A DNA stretch of 57,169 nt from an uncultured Lachnospiraceae bacterium. GTDB taxonomy: Bacteria; Bacillota; Clostridia; Lachnospirales; Lachnospiraceae. Where the stretch lies: positions 1 to 57,169 of the forward strand of contig CACXFB010000048.1 of the NCBI GenBank assembly GCA_902766825.1, given 5' to 3'. The position numbers and the translations under genes were made by a program. Within the stretch, counting starts at the first letter, position 1. Every line of letters starts with the position of its first letter. Positions 16,977 through 25,742 of this stretch are shown piece by piece. The notes under the pieces are model-generated. The model saw only the letters and a program-made list of their open reading frames with translations, did not search any database and was not told where the DNA came from.

Positions 16977-17024
16977 CTTTGGGATATAAAAAAAACGAGG
17001 AGAGAGTAATTTAGTAAAATGCTA

Positions 17025-17053
17025 TTGAAATAATTATGAGGGGTTGTTATAAT
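17025..17053 (+). promoter_or_regulatory. promoter of the electron-transfer-like operon
   Basis: TTGAAA (17025-17030), 17-bp spacer, TATAAT (17048-17053). Palindromes GTTATAAC (17065-17072) and AACGCGCGTT (17074-17083) lie directly downstream around the expected start of transcription and could be operators. Confidence 0.75.
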
Positions 17054-17125
17054 ACCATTGGTTAGTTATAACGAACGCGCGTTAGATATATATTACTAAA
17101 ATATAAAGAAAGGTGATAAGTTAGA

Positions 17126-19360
17126 ATGAGAAAAAGATTTTTAGCAGCTGCAATAGCGGCATGTACTGCATTTAGTTCTGTTCCTGCATGGGCGGATCTA
17201 GGCAATGATGCAGAGATTTATACAATACAACAGGACAAGTTAAGTGGAAGCTTTCAGATTGCAGGAATAAATGTTTATTATGCGACTGAAGAAGCTTTTG
17301 ATGATAACGGCGAAGTGGTTATTGGAGAGGAAACATTTTCTAAGAATAATATGTCTTCTATAGACGGTAGTAAAGTATATTATTATGTTAACGAGGATGT
17401 TTCAGGAGCAACGTATTTTGGAACAGCAACATTTTCATATACCGACTATTATGCGGACAATACATCTGTTAGTGAGTATGATGCAATAACTTCTGCAACA
17501 ACAAGAAAGAATAATATTTTCCCAAATGAGGATTCAACTGCAGTAACTGAACAGGGCTACAGTATTTTGGGAGTTAAAAATGTTAATGTAAGTGTTAATG
17601 CAAAAACTTATATCGAAGCAAAGATTTTAAGTGAAGCAGGCAATCTTCCTGAGAGTGGAGTGTATGCAAAGGCGGCAGGTATTACTCTTAATGATGACAC
17701 TACAAAGGAGGTAGCACAGACTAAAACACTTAACAGTGATGGTAATTACAGCGGTTTAAAACTTAATGTCGTTAATCAGATAACCGATGCAACAGCTACT
17801 CTTAACACATCTTCAAATTGGGGAGATTATGAGATTAATATTACCGAAACTTCGACAAACTTTATTAAGTCAAGAGGTAATACTGTTGAAAATGGAGCAA
17901 AAATCGGTAACGATATCGAGGGAATAATTCTTGAATCCACAGATGGAACTAAAGTCGGAATGAGACACCTAAGAGAAATATGGGTTAATCCGGGTGGAAT
18001 CGCTTTTGATGCTGATAGTGCTGCAGGAAAGAATTTTATAGGAAAACAGATAAGCAAAATTACATTTATTAATCAGAACGAGGCGTATGAATATCAGCTT
18101 AATGAACCGGTATATATTTGTCCTCAGGTGGATAAGGATAAAGTGACGGCAGTATTTTCGTCTGATTTAAAGAGTGTAAGTATTGATTTATCAACTCTTC
18201 CTTCAGATATAAAAAATCCAAGATTTAGTTTGTTTAGAAGAGAAGGAAGAAGTTCCATTTATTATGTACAGGATGTAGAACTTGATAAAGATGCTGTTGA
18301 AATAACAAGTGAAAACCTGTTAGAGTCAGGCAAGGAATATTCTATAACAATTAAGAGTGATAACTATGCGGATGTTAAGCTTAAAGGAACTGTTTATGGA
18401 TTTGATGCTTCGCTGAGTGCAACATCATTTACGTATGATGGCACTGAGGTAAAACCTCAGGTAAACGTAACGGGTCTTGAAGATGTAGACAGTGAGTTAT
18501 ATGATGTAAAATATGATTATAAAAATAACACTAATGCAGGTGATGCACAGGTTGTTGTGACAGTATCTGATAAGGCAGGATATGCTGTTAGCAAGACATT
18601 AGACTTTAAGATTAATCCTGCAGATATTACAGTATATAAAGCAACTCTTGCTAAAACATCATACACATACAGTGGTAAAGCATATACTCCTACGGTTAAT
18701 ATACAAGGTCTTACTAAAGGAAAAGATTATACTGTAAGTTACAGCAATAACAAAAATGCAGGAAAAGCAACAGTTAAAATTACCGGTAAGGGTAACTATA
18801 AAGGTAGCATTACAAAAACATTTACAATTGCTAAAAAAGCAACTAAACTTACTGTTAAGAAGAGTTATACTCTTACACAGAATGCAAAATCATTTAACCT
18901 TAAAGCTGTTACAACCGGTGACGGAAAAGTGACTTACGTATCTAGTAACAAGAAACTTGTAACTGTTGACTCAAAGGGAAAAGTTACTTTAGTTAAGAAT
19001 GCAGTTGGAAAGACTACAATAACTATAAAAGCTGCAGCAGGTAAGAATTATGGGGCAGCTGTAGCAAAAGTTACTATTGTGGTTAAACCAGGTAATATTT
19101 CTAAATTGAATTTAAAGAGTTCAAAGAATAAAATTAATTTATCATGGACTGCAAATAAAGCTTTAGTAGGATATGAAATACAGTATTCCACAAGAGCAGA
19201 TTTTAAAGGGGCAAAGACCAAAAAATCATCAAAAGCTTCTTTAATCCTTTCAAATCTTGCTTCGAAAAGAGTGTATTATGTAAGAGTACGTGCATATAAA
19301 AAGGTGGCAGGTGCGACACTTTACAGTGCTTTCAAGACAGGAAAAATTAAGACAAAATAA
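17126..19360 (+). CDS. secreted Ig-like/fibronectin-like repeat surface protein
   Basis: A 744-residue protein with a clear signal peptide (about 1-23, cleavage after A-W-A). The N-terminal 390 residues include E-Y-D-A-I-T-S-A-T, reminiscent of the Tp47/FMN-binding-type D-A-x-S-A/G-A-T element (weak). Then come two bacterial Ig/MBG-like repeats with T-Y-S/D-G-x-x-x-x-P motifs (about 425-575), a Big-type domain (about 575-655) and a C-terminal fibronectin III-like domain (about 656-744). No sortase motif is seen, so it is secreted or held by other means. It is the first gene after a strong promoter and is followed after 17 bp by the NusG-II gene. It probably belongs to the same operon as the flavin genes. 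Function unknown. Confidence 0.85.
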   Translation: MRKRFLAAAIAACTAFSSVPAWADLGNDAEIYTIQQDKLSGSFQIAGINVYYATEEAFDDNGEVVIGEETFSKNNMSSIDGSKVYYYVNEDVSGATYFGTATFSYTDYYADNTSVSEYDAITSATTRKNNIFPNEDSTAVTEQGYSILGVKNVNVSVNAKTYIEAKILSEAGNLPESGVYAKAAGITLNDDTTKEVAQTKTLNSDGNYSGLKLNVVNQITDATATLNTSSNWGDYEINITETSTNFIKSRGNTVENGAKIGNDIEGIILESTDGTKVGMRHLREIWVNPGGIAFDADSAAGKNFIGKQISKITFINQNEAYEYQLNEPVYICPQVDKDKVTAVFSSDLKSVSIDLSTLPSDIKNPRFSLFRREGRSSIYYVQDVELDKDAVEITSENLLESGKEYSITIKSDNYADVKLKGTVYGFDASLSATSFTYDGTEVKPQVNVTGLEDVDSELYDVKYDYKNNTNAGDAQVVVTVSDKAGYAVSKTLDFKINPADITVYKATLAKTSYTYSGKAYTPTVNIQGLTKGKDYTVSYSNNKNAGKATVKITGKGNYKGSITKTFTIAKKATKLTVKKSYTLTQNAKSFNLKAVTTGDGKVTYVSSNKKLVTVDSKGKVTLVKNAVGKTTITIKAAAGKNYGAAVAKVTIVVKPGNISKLNLKSSKNKINLSWTANKALVGYEIQYSTRADFKGAKTKKSSKASLILSNLASKRVYYVRVRAYKKVAGATLYSAFKTGKIKTK

Positions 19361-19377
19361 AAAGGATTTTAAAATTC

Positions 19378-19803
19378 ATGAAAAAACAGGACCATATCAG
19401 ACAAGATGTTAATAATTCGAAAAAAAACAGCTATGAGATTATTTTCTGGATAGTAATCATGGCTGTCTGTGTGGTCCTGTTTGTATTGTCAAGGTTTATG
19501 TACAAAACAGGTAAATATGTTCAAGTCAGGGTGGATGGAAAGATTGTTGCAACTTATCCGCTTGAAGTGGATGGGGAGTATACAATCAAAGGAAGTAACG
19601 AAGGATATAATACGTTGGTCATAGAGGATGAACAGGCGTATATTCTTGAAGCTTCATGTCCTGATGGATTGTGCATAAAGCAAGGCAGAATTCACAGGCG
19701 TTCACAAAGTATCATATGTCTGCCTAATAAAGTGGTTGTTGAGATTACGGATGATAAAGGTGAAAGTGATGAACAGGAGGATGTAGATGCAGTTGCAAAA
19801 TAA
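19378..19803 (+). CDS. NusG domain II-containing membrane protein (EetA-like)
   Basis: A 141-residue protein with one membrane helix (about 23-43) and an outside NusG-II domain (VRVDGKIVATYPLEVDGEY, C-P-D-G-L-C-I-K-Q-G, and a C-L-P-N-K-V-V-V-E-I end). Proteins of this kind sit beside Gx-transporter genes in flavin-based extracellular electron transfer loci such as that of Listeria (EetA). The conserved cysteines of the C-P-D-G-L-C segment and the later I-C-L-P could take part in redox chemistry (inference). The gene overlaps the next by 17 bases. Confidence 0.85.
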   Translation: MKKQDHIRQDVNNSKKNSYEIIFWIVIMAVCVVLFVLSRFMYKTGKYVQVRVDGKIVATYPLEVDGEYTIKGSNEGYNTLVIEDEQAYILEASCPDGLCIKQGRIHRRSQSIICLPNKVVVEITDDKGESDEQEDVDAVAK

Positions 19804-20293
19804 ATCCCGAAAACTTGCAGCAAGAGGAATGCTTATTGCCCTTGCTTTTGTTTTGTCATGGATAGAGAGCCAGTTTGTATTTGTATCCATTGCTCCCGGA
19901 ATGAAACTTGGACTTACAAATCTTGTTGTACTTATAGCCCTTTACAAAATTAATGAAAAAGAAGCGGTTGTTATAAACGTGCTTAGAATATTACTTGTTG
20001 GAATGACATTTGGAAATATGTTTTCTTTTATTTACAGTCTGGCCGGCGGACTTCTTAGTGCAGCCGTTATGATTCTTATGAAAAGAGGAAAAAGATTTTC
20101 TAAGGTAACCGTCAGTGTGGCTGGAGGGATAATGCACAATGTTGGACAGATTATTGTAGCTATGATAGTTATGAAAACAACAGCTGTATTATATTACGTA
20201 TTTGTTCTTTGGATAAGTGGTATTGTAGCAGGAGCACTGGTAGGCATGCTGTCAGCAGGAATTTTAAAACATTTAGAAAAGGTTGAGCTTTAA
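19787..20293 (+). CDS. Gx transporter family / heptaprenyl diphosphate synthase component I-like protein (EetB-like)
   Basis: A 168-residue integral membrane protein with about five helices. The N-terminus (A-A-R-G-M-L-I-A-L-A-F-V-L-S-W-I-E) and the P-G-M-K-L-G-L-T-N-L segment match the family annotated as heptaprenyl diphosphate synthase component I or Gx transporter. In flavin-based electron transfer loci this partner (EetB) is paired with the NusG-II protein. It overlaps the upstream gene by 17 bases and its stop overlaps the apbE start by one base, so translation is coupled. A direct role in prenyl synthesis is doubtful because no prenyltransferase gene is adjacent. Confidence 0.85.
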   Translation: MQLQNKSRKLAARGMLIALAFVLSWIESQFVFVSIAPGMKLGLTNLVVLIALYKINEKEAVVINVLRILLVGMTFGNMFSFIYSLAGGLLSAAVMILMKRGKRFSKVTVSVAGGIMHNVGQIIVAMIVMKTTAVLYYVFVLWISGIVAGALVGMLSAGILKHLEKVEL

Positions 20294-21360
20294 TGAAGAA
20301 AAGTATTGTAAAGAGGATAGCGATTATAGTAACCGGTTTATCGGTATGTTGCTGTCTGAATGGATGTAATAATAACAATAATGGAATTAATAACGCATTC
20401 GGTAATAATTCCAATGATGAAACAGAAAGCGCAAGCCGCGATGTTTTTGCGATGGATACTTATATGACAGTTACAGCTTACGGAAAAGGATGCGAAACGG
20501 CTGTTGATGAAGCTATAGATGAAATCAACAGAATCGATGAACTTTTAAGCGTATCAAATGAAGACAGTGAAGTGTATATACTTAATGAAAGCGGAAGTGA
20601 AATTGTATCAGATGATACAAAGAAACTGATAGAAGCTTCATTGGATTTATATGAAAAATCAGCCGGTGCTTATGACATAACCATATATCCGCTTATGGTA
20701 AAGTGGGGATTTACAACAGGTTCATATAAAGTTCCAAGTAAGGATGAATTAAGCACACTTTTAAAAAATGTTGATGCAGGAAAGATTGAATTTGATAAAG
20801 AGTCAGGCTTTGTGTCCCTCCCTAATGGAATGCAGATAGATTTAGGTGCAATTGCAAAAGGTTACACCTCACAGAGAATAATGCAGATATATGAGAATAA
20901 CGGCATCGATTGCGGGCTGGTTTCTCTAGGAGGAAACATTCAGGCTTACGGGAAAAAGTATGATGACTCACTTTGGAAAATTGCAATAGAAAATCCAAAG
21001 GATACAGCTGATTATATCGGAGTTATTCAGGTAGAAGATAAAGCTGTCATTACATCCGGAGGTTATGAACGTTTTTTTGAAGAGGACGGAGAAGTATATC
21101 ATCATATCATTGATCCGAAGACAGGATATCCGGCTAAATCGGGGCTTAGCAGTGTGACGATTGTATCAGATGACGGAATGTATGCAGATGGTTTGTCAAC
21201 AACGCTTTTTGTCATGGGTAAAGAAGAAGCAGTTAAGCTTTGGAAACAATCAGAATATGATTTTGAAATGGTGCTTGTGACAGATGAAGGGGATATTTAT
21301 ATAACAGATGGCTTAAAAGATTCGTTTAGCAGTGAATACGAGTATGAGGTAATTGAATGA
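20293..21360 (+). CDS. apbE: FAD:protein FMN transferase (lipoprotein)
   Basis: A 355-residue enzyme that transfers FMN from FAD to a Thr/Ser of target proteins outside the membrane. It has a lipoprotein signal with lipobox L-N-G-C (C25) and an Asn-rich spacer. Family motifs are F-A-M-D-T-Y-M, I-D-L-G-A-I-A-K-G-Y, S-L-G-G-N-I and H-I-I-D-P-K-T-G-Y-P, which bind FAD and Mg. It is the right length for ApbE/FmnB. The next two genes encode FMN-binding domains with attachment motifs, so its substrates are probably encoded next door. Confidence 0.95.
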   Translation: MKKSIVKRIAIIVTGLSVCCCLNGCNNNNNGINNAFGNNSNDETESASRDVFAMDTYMTVTAYGKGCETAVDEAIDEINRIDELLSVSNEDSEVYILNESGSEIVSDDTKKLIEASLDLYEKSAGAYDITIYPLMVKWGFTTGSYKVPSKDELSTLLKNVDAGKIEFDKESGFVSLPNGMQIDLGAIAKGYTSQRIMQIYENNGIDCGLVSLGGNIQAYGKKYDDSLWKIAIENPKDTADYIGVIQVEDKAVITSGGYERFFEEDGEVYHHIIDPKTGYPAKSGLSSVTIVSDDGMYADGLSTTLFVMGKEEAVKLWKQSEYDFEMVLVTDEGDIYITDGLKDSFSSEYEYEVIE

Positions 21361-23342
21361 AAAAGATAAGAAATATTTTTATTGATAAGACGAAGGAAGC
21401 GGCATTATTACTACCGGCATTCATTATATGCGCTTTAGCATTTGCAGGCATCAGGATGAACAGCCCAAAGCTTAGTCCGTTTGTTGCACCTGTTGTGAAA
21501 GCAGATGAAGATAAAGATAGTGGGAATAAAATTGATAATGCCGGTGATAAAAAGAAATCAACACACAAGAAGAATAAAAGTGAAGGTGAAGTAACCTCAT
21601 TAAATGAGAAGGCAGAAAAAGACGTTGTTGCAAGACAATTAAGTATTCAAAATGAAACAGGACAAAAGCTTCTTGTAGATGGTGTATATGAAGGAAGCGC
21701 AGAAGGTTTTGGTGGAGAAATTAAAGTCAGAGTAACTGTTTTAGATGGAATGATTAATAATATTGAAATTACAGAGCATGATGGGGAGACCCCATCTTTT
21801 TTTGAAAGTGCAAAAGCTGTTGTTGGTTATATAGTAAAAAAACAGACTCTTTTGGTAGATAATGTATCAGGAGCAACATTTTCAAGTATAGGAATAAAGG
21901 AAGCCGTGGCAGATGCATTAAAAAAGGCTTACAAAGATCCAGGGAAAATGGTTGTCAGGATCAATAAAACCAATGTAGATAGAAAGAACAAAAAAGTTAA
22001 CAGGCAATCAGCTTCTAAAACAAATCATATACAAATAATCAGGAAGGATTCTGGTAAAAAAGTGCAAGACGGCGTATATGAAGGAAGTGCTGTGTGCGAG
22101 ATGTTTGACTATACGGTAAGCTTGAAGGTGAAATTTAAGGATGGCAAAGTAAAGGCTGTATATGGGCTTAACATATCAGGTAATACAGACAAAGCAAATG
22201 AAGAATACTGGATAAAAGCATACAGGCAGATGGTAAAAAGAATACTCAAAGATGATGTTAATGCTGATACTGTGTCAGGAGCAACGTATTCTTCAAATGC
22301 TATTTTGGAGGCTTTTGTGGATGCCTGTAATAAAGCTTATAGTGCGACAGGAAACAGACAACAAGTCGATAAGGTAAAACAAAAAAATAATACGGACAAA
22401 AAAGAAGACAAAGAAGAAAAAGAAAATGTAATAAACTCTGATGAAAAGATAGAAAAGGGAACTGTCAAAGATGGAACTTATTATGTAACTACCATTTGTG
22501 AACCGGATGAAAAAAAAGAATTTGGCAGTTATACTTTTGGAGCCAAGGTTGTTTTTGAGAATGGAAAGCTAAAAAGTATATATGGTTTTACGGCATCAGA
22601 TGAGAGTAATAAAAGTTTCTATACTAAAGCTGCTAATGGTACTACAAAGCAGGAAGGTGTAATATCCCAGTTAATTAAAAAGCAGTCGGCACAGGACATA
22701 AGTGCGGTTACAAGAGCAACTTGTTCTTCAAAAGCATTAAGAAGACTTTATATCTTAGCTTATAATATGGCAATTGGAGAAGATAAAGTATCAGTAGATG
22801 ATGATATATCTTATGAAGAAGATAAAGATGACAAAAAAGATGACCATAAAGAATCAGATAATCCTGATGAAAAGGAAAAAACAGATGACAAACAAAATGA
22901 TGATGTAACGGATATAACGAAGATAGATAATATTCAGGATGGAGTATATCAGGTCAGCGTCATTGTTTATCCGGATGAATGGGAGGATTTTGAAGCATAT
23001 AATCTGACTGCACAGGTAACATTTTTGGAAGGCAGATTTGTTAATATAAGCAATATGGAATTATCGGATGAAAGTAATATAGCTTATTGCGAGGAAGCTT
23101 TGTACGGTACAGTAACTGAAAAAGGAATCAATGAGCAGATATTAATGAAACAGTCAAATGATGTTGACATGGTTTCTTCATGTACCTGTTCCTCTAAAGC
23201 ATTTAAACAGCTTTTTGAGGAGGCACTTGTACAGGCAGCAGATAAAGAGAAAGGGATATGTGAAGAGGAAGAGCCGTGTAAAGAAGATGAGAAGGATGAG
23301 CAGGTAGAAGATAATGAAAGTTTTTTGGATAAAGAGTATTAA
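21357..23342 (+). CDS. surface protein with four FMN-binding domains
   Basis: A 661-residue exported protein with a signal/anchor helix (about 15-33). It has four FMN-binding-type repeats, at about 108-191, 238-327, 371-468 and 527-624, joined by Lys/Asp/Glu-rich linkers. Repeats 1 and 2 hold intact flavinylation motifs (V-S-G-A-T at 170-174 and 306-310). In repeats 3 and 4 the motif has become T-R-A-T-C (452-456) and S-S-C-T-C (607-611); the threonine stays but Gly-Ala is lost and cysteines appear. It overlaps apbE by 4 bases. It resembles PplA-type multi-flavin electron carriers. Covalent FMN on repeats 1-2 is likely; on 3-4 it is uncertain. Confidence 0.9.
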   Translation: MKKIRNIFIDKTKEAALLLPAFIICALAFAGIRMNSPKLSPFVAPVVKADEDKDSGNKIDNAGDKKKSTHKKNKSEGEVTSLNEKAEKDVVARQLSIQNETGQKLLVDGVYEGSAEGFGGEIKVRVTVLDGMINNIEITEHDGETPSFFESAKAVVGYIVKKQTLLVDNVSGATFSSIGIKEAVADALKKAYKDPGKMVVRINKTNVDRKNKKVNRQSASKTNHIQIIRKDSGKKVQDGVYEGSAVCEMFDYTVSLKVKFKDGKVKAVYGLNISGNTDKANEEYWIKAYRQMVKRILKDDVNADTVSGATYSSNAILEAFVDACNKAYSATGNRQQVDKVKQKNNTDKKEDKEEKENVINSDEKIEKGTVKDGTYYVTTICEPDEKKEFGSYTFGAKVVFENGKLKSIYGFTASDESNKSFYTKAANGTTKQEGVISQLIKKQSAQDISAVTRATCSSKALRRLYILAYNMAIGEDKVSVDDDISYEEDKDDKKDDHKESDNPDEKEKTDDKQNDDVTDITKIDNIQDGVYQVSVIVYPDEWEDFEAYNLTAQVTFLEGRFVNISNMELSDESNIAYCEEALYGTVTEKGINEQILMKQSNDVDMVSSCTCSSKAFKQLFEEALVQAADKEKGICEEEEPCKEDEKDEQVEDNESFLDKEY

Positions 23343-23763
23343 CTGCATTCTGATTGCAGGTATCATTATGGGATACCAGTATTATGCAGTTAAAAGGGAT
23401 AATGAAATAAAGGCAAATGAAGAAGAAAATGCCAAGGCAAGACAGGAGTGGATTGAAAGTAATAAAAATACACAGGTATCAAAAAGCAGTATTTACAAGA
23501 ATGGAGTATTTGAAGGAACCGGAAAAGGATTTGGTGGTGACATTGTTGTACAGGTAACTATTGAAAATGATTTTATTACTGATGCAGCAATAGTAAGTGC
23601 GGATAATGAGACACCATCTTATATTGATGCTGCAAGTGCTATTCTTGATGATGTAGTTGCAAAACAGACAGTGAAGGTTGATGCAGTATCGGGAGCAACG
23701 CTTTCTTCTAATGGCATTATTGAAGGCCTTGAAAATGCAATTAAGGAGGCGTCAGATGAATAA
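23314..23763 (+). CDS. single-domain FMN-binding protein
   Basis: A 149-residue protein with an N-terminal membrane helix (about 5-22) and one FMN-binding domain (about 62-146). That domain includes G-V-F-E-G-T-G-K-G-F-G-G-D and the attachment motif V-S-G-A-T-L-S near residue 125-130. It is RnfG/PplA-like and a likely ApbE substrate. The gene overlaps the end of the four-domain gene by 29 bases and the next gene by 8 bases. Confidence 0.9.
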   Translation: MKVFWIKSINCILIAGIIMGYQYYAVKRDNEIKANEEENAKARQEWIESNKNTQVSKSSIYKNGVFEGTGKGFGGDIVVQVTIENDFITDAAIVSADNETPSYIDAASAILDDVVAKQTVKVDAVSGATLSSNGIIEGLENAIKEASDE

Positions 23764-24571
23764 TCCTTTTAAAACAATTCTTTCAAATACAAACAAAAAG
23801 AAAAAAGCACAGATACTTAAGTATGTACGTATTGTAGTTCAGATAATATTTTTTGTGATTTTTCCGGCACTGTTTTCACAGGCATTTGGTGCAGTTAAAG
23901 AAGTAATAACATGCATGAAGGATGGCAAAGTGTTGCATATGGGTGAGTTTGTGATTGCATTTATAATTCTTTGTGCTGTTACAATTACATTTGGAAGGAT
24001 ATTCTGTGGATGGGCATGTGCATTTGGTGCGTTTGGCGATTTTGTATTTTTTATATCTTCCTATATTCATAAAAAGATGAAGAAGAGAATGTTTAAAATA
24101 CCTGATAAAGCATTAAGAATAATGCAGATGTTTAAGTATATTGTTCTTGTGTCAGTTGTGTTGTTGTGTTATGGCGGCAAGGGAGAGCTTGTAACAAAAT
24201 ACAGCCCGTGGACAGTATTTTCGCTTATAACAGTCAGAAATAAAATGTTTTTAAGCTACAAAGCAGCGATTGTAATACTGATTTTTATAGTAATCGGAAT
24301 GGCTGTTAAAGAAAGATTCTTTTGTCAGTTTATATGTCCGCTTGGAGCAATTTTTTCACTTTTGCCTAATGCATTTATGCTTATATTTAATAGAGATAAT
24401 AACGCATGTATTAAAGGCTGCAAAGCATGTAAAAATAACTGCCCGGTAGGAATTAAATTATCAGAAAATCATTTTGCTGATGGTGAGTGTATTGGATGTG
24501 CAAGATGTATTAATACATGCCCCAAAGGAAATATTGGTTTTGTGCGAAAAAGAACTAATAAGGCTAATTAG
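23756..24571 (+). CDS. NapH-like 4Fe-4S membrane protein
   Basis: A 271-residue membrane protein with about five helices. Two half-motifs typical of NapH/YccM/RnfE-like quinol or flavin oxidoreductases are present (FGRIFCGWACAFGAFGDF and FFCQFICPLGAIF). A C-terminal double cluster follows: C-I-K-G-C-K-A-C-K-N-N-C-P and C-I-G-C-A-R-C-I-N-T-C-P, enough for two 4Fe-4S centres. Start ATG 23756 follows AAGGAGG by 6 bases. As the last gene of the flavin operon it probably carries electrons across or into the membrane, in the place where Listeria uses Ndh2. That role is inference. Confidence 0.9.
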   Translation: MNNPFKTILSNTNKKKKAQILKYVRIVVQIIFFVIFPALFSQAFGAVKEVITCMKDGKVLHMGEFVIAFIILCAVTITFGRIFCGWACAFGAFGDFVFFISSYIHKKMKKRMFKIPDKALRIMQMFKYIVLVSVVLLCYGGKGELVTKYSPWTVFSLITVRNKMFLSYKAAIVILIFIVIGMAVKERFFCQFICPLGAIFSLLPNAFMLIFNRDNNACIKGCKACKNNCPVGIKLSENHFADGECIGCARCINTCPKGNIGFVRKRTNKAN

Positions 24572-24639
24572 CTTGAATAATTATTTTAACTTTAATATAA
24601 TTGAACAGTACGAATTATTTTGGAAAGGACGATATAAAA

Positions 24640-25620
24640 ATGAAAATCGGAATTTTAGGATATGGTAACCTTGCTAAAGGTGTTGAATGTGCAATCAGAC
24701 AGAATGATGATATGGAACTTGCAGCAGTATTTACAAGAAGAAACCCTGCAGATGTCAAGATTAAGACAGAGGGTGTTAATGTATACAGTGTTGATGACAT
24801 CGTTGCACATAAAGATGATATAGATGTACTTGTTATCTGCGGAGGAAGTGCTACTGACTTACCAAAGCAGACACCGGAATATGCTAAGTATTTCAATGTA
24901 ATAGACAGTTTTGATACACATGCAAGAATTCCTGAGCATTTTGCTAATGTTGATAAGGCTGCAAAGGAGAGCGGACATACAGCACTGATTTCGTGCGGAT
25001 GGGATCCTGGAATGTTCTCACTTAACAGATTGTATGCCAATGCAATCCTCCCTGAAGGAAATGATTATACATTCTGGGGAAAAGGTGTAAGTCAGGGACA
25101 TTCAGATGCAATCAGACGTGTTGAGGGCGTTAAGAACGGAAAGCAGTACACAATTCCTGTTGACAGTGCACTTGAAGCTGTTCGTAATGGAGATAATCCA
25201 GAACTTACAACAAGACAGAAGCACACAAGAGAGTGTTTCGTAGTTCCTAAGGAAGGTGCTGACCTTGATAAGATTAGAGAAGAGATAGTTAATATGCCTA
25301 ACTATTTTGCTGATTATGATACAACAGTTCATTTTATTTCAGAGGAGGAATTTGAAGCTAACCATAGTGGAATTCCTCATGGCGGTTTTGTATTCAGAAG
25401 CGGTGTTACAGGATGGAACAAAGAGAATAAGCATATCATAGAATACAGTATCAAGCTTGATTCTAATCCTGAATTTACAGCATCTGTACTTGTTGCTTAT
25501 GCAAGAGCAATAGCAAGACTTCATAGTGAAGGAGTTACAGGATGTAAGACTGTATTTGATATAGCACCTGCATATCTTACAGCTATGTCAGATGATGAAA
25601 TAAGAGCTCATATGTTATAA
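24640..25620 (+). CDS. ddh: meso-diaminopimelate dehydrogenase
   Basis: A 326-residue NADPH-dependent enzyme that makes meso-2,6-diaminopimelate from tetrahydrodipicolinate in one step for lysine and peptidoglycan synthesis. The N-terminal Rossmann motif is I-G-I-L-G-Y-G-N-L-A-K-G. Family segments S-C-G-W-D-P-G-M-F-S, W-G-K-G-V-S-Q-G-H-S-D-A and the P-H-G-G-F-V loop are all present. Start ATG 24640 with AAAGGA upstream is preferred over an earlier in-frame ATG. The gene has its own 68-bp leader after the flavin operon. The dehydrogenase pathway is typical of some Lachnospiraceae. Confidence 0.96.
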   Translation: MKIGILGYGNLAKGVECAIRQNDDMELAAVFTRRNPADVKIKTEGVNVYSVDDIVAHKDDIDVLVICGGSATDLPKQTPEYAKYFNVIDSFDTHARIPEHFANVDKAAKESGHTALISCGWDPGMFSLNRLYANAILPEGNDYTFWGKGVSQGHSDAIRRVEGVKNGKQYTIPVDSALEAVRNGDNPELTTRQKHTRECFVVPKEGADLDKIREEIVNMPNYFADYDTTVHFISEEEFEANHSGIPHGGFVFRSGVTGWNKENKHIIEYSIKLDSNPEFTASVLVAYARAIARLHSEGVTGCKTVFDIAPAYLTAMSDDEIRAHML

Positions 25621-25638
25621 TTTAATAATCTTATGCTT

Positions 25639-25652
25639 ACCGGAATTCCGGT
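25639..25652. repeat. 14-bp perfect palindrome after ddh
   Basis: ACCGGAATTCCGGT is self-complementary, and outer ATGC/GCAT segments extend the symmetry. No T run follows. It may end the ddh transcript or act as an operator for the next gene. Confidence 0.55.
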
Positions 25653-25742
25653 TGCATATCTGCTTTCAGCCTTATGAAAATAATGCATCAGCGTTTTTTT
25701 GTAAGGCTGTTTGCAACAGTTATTATGGTCAGGAGGTTCATT

